DNA from: Enterocloster aldenensis | Lineage (GTDB): Bacteria; Bacillota; Clostridia; Lachnospirales; Lachnospiraceae | DNA length: 29,321 nucleotides | NCBI RefSeq assembly: GCF_003434055.1 | Contig: NZ_QVEX01000030.1 | Coordinates: 1 to 29,321, forward strand | Reading direction: 5' to 3' | Shown: positions 29,233-29,321 of the stretch, piece by piece | Layout of the letters: every line of letters starts with the position of its first letter | How positions within the stretch are numbered: the stretch's first letter is position 1 | Position numbers and translations under genes: made by a program | The notes under the pieces: generated by a model | Database searches by the model: none | Seen by the model: only the letters and a program-made list of their open reading frames with translations | What the model was told of the DNA's origin: nothing

Positions 29233-29321
29233 GATGCCGCGCCGCAGCGGAAGCCTGCCTGACGTAAAAGCAATTTTCAGACACACCCTAGTACCTTGAC
29301 ATAGTTAAAAAGCATTTATAC

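Noticed and set aside
1..29321. tRNA, rRNA, integrase or insertion-sequence transposase genes
   Set aside because: None was recognised on either strand, so the remnants here cannot be tied to a specific mobile element.

Overview
The window looks like chromosomal DNA of an anaerobic, gut-type Lachnospiraceae bacterium of the Clostridium/Enterocloster kind. Supporting signs are a NifJ-type pyruvate:ferredoxin oxidoreductase, butyrate-kinase-family fermentation genes, strong AGGAGG ribosome binding sites, near-consensus TTGACA/TATAAT promoters, choline-binding-type wall repeats and a FeoAB iron uptake pair. This placement is an inference; no marker gene such as rRNA is present.

Layout. Positions 1-785 hold a SIR2-like gene remnant and a long inverted repeat. 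uvrB (786-2768) is followed by a secreted cell-wall-binding repeat protein (2918-4096), a broken MFS transporter gene (4150-4500) and a nested inverted repeat (4537-4627). From 4675 to 19232 lies one catabolic locus. A minus-strand pair (a carboxyltransferase-like protein and a CMD-family protein) and a LacI-type regulator sit beside a long plus-strand operon. That operon encodes PFOR, an isopropylmalate/isocitrate-type dehydrogenase, an aconitase-like protein that lacks two cluster cysteines, a single polypeptide joining LeuD, LeuC and phosphate butyryltransferase, a butyrate-kinase-family enzyme, and a 2-hydroxycarboxylate transporter. A 5'-truncated metallo-hydrolase and a hotdog thioesterase follow. 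A second unit on the minus strand (25244 down to 21719) encodes an esterase, a catalytically altered esterase paralogue, a YhdT-like small membrane protein and a PanF-like sodium symporter. It is flanked by two more LacI regulators of the same subfamily. The window ends with feoA and feoB.

How the genes may work together. Read in metabolic order, the large operon describes import of a 2-hydroxy di- or tricarboxylate, its isomerisation or hydration by LeuDC, oxidative decarboxylation to a 2-oxoacid, conversion to an acyl-CoA by PFOR, and substrate-level ATP formation through acyl-phosphate by Ptb and Buk. It resembles leucine-type chain-elongation chemistry used for degradation and coupled to ATP synthesis. 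Citramalate to propionate, or D-malate/maleate to acetate, would fit, but the substrate cannot be read from the sequence. Near-identical operator-like motifs (half-site CGWWAAACTAA) lie at the promoters of the carboxyltransferase unit, the PFOR operon and the esterase operon, which suggests that the LacI paralogues use related or overlapping sites.
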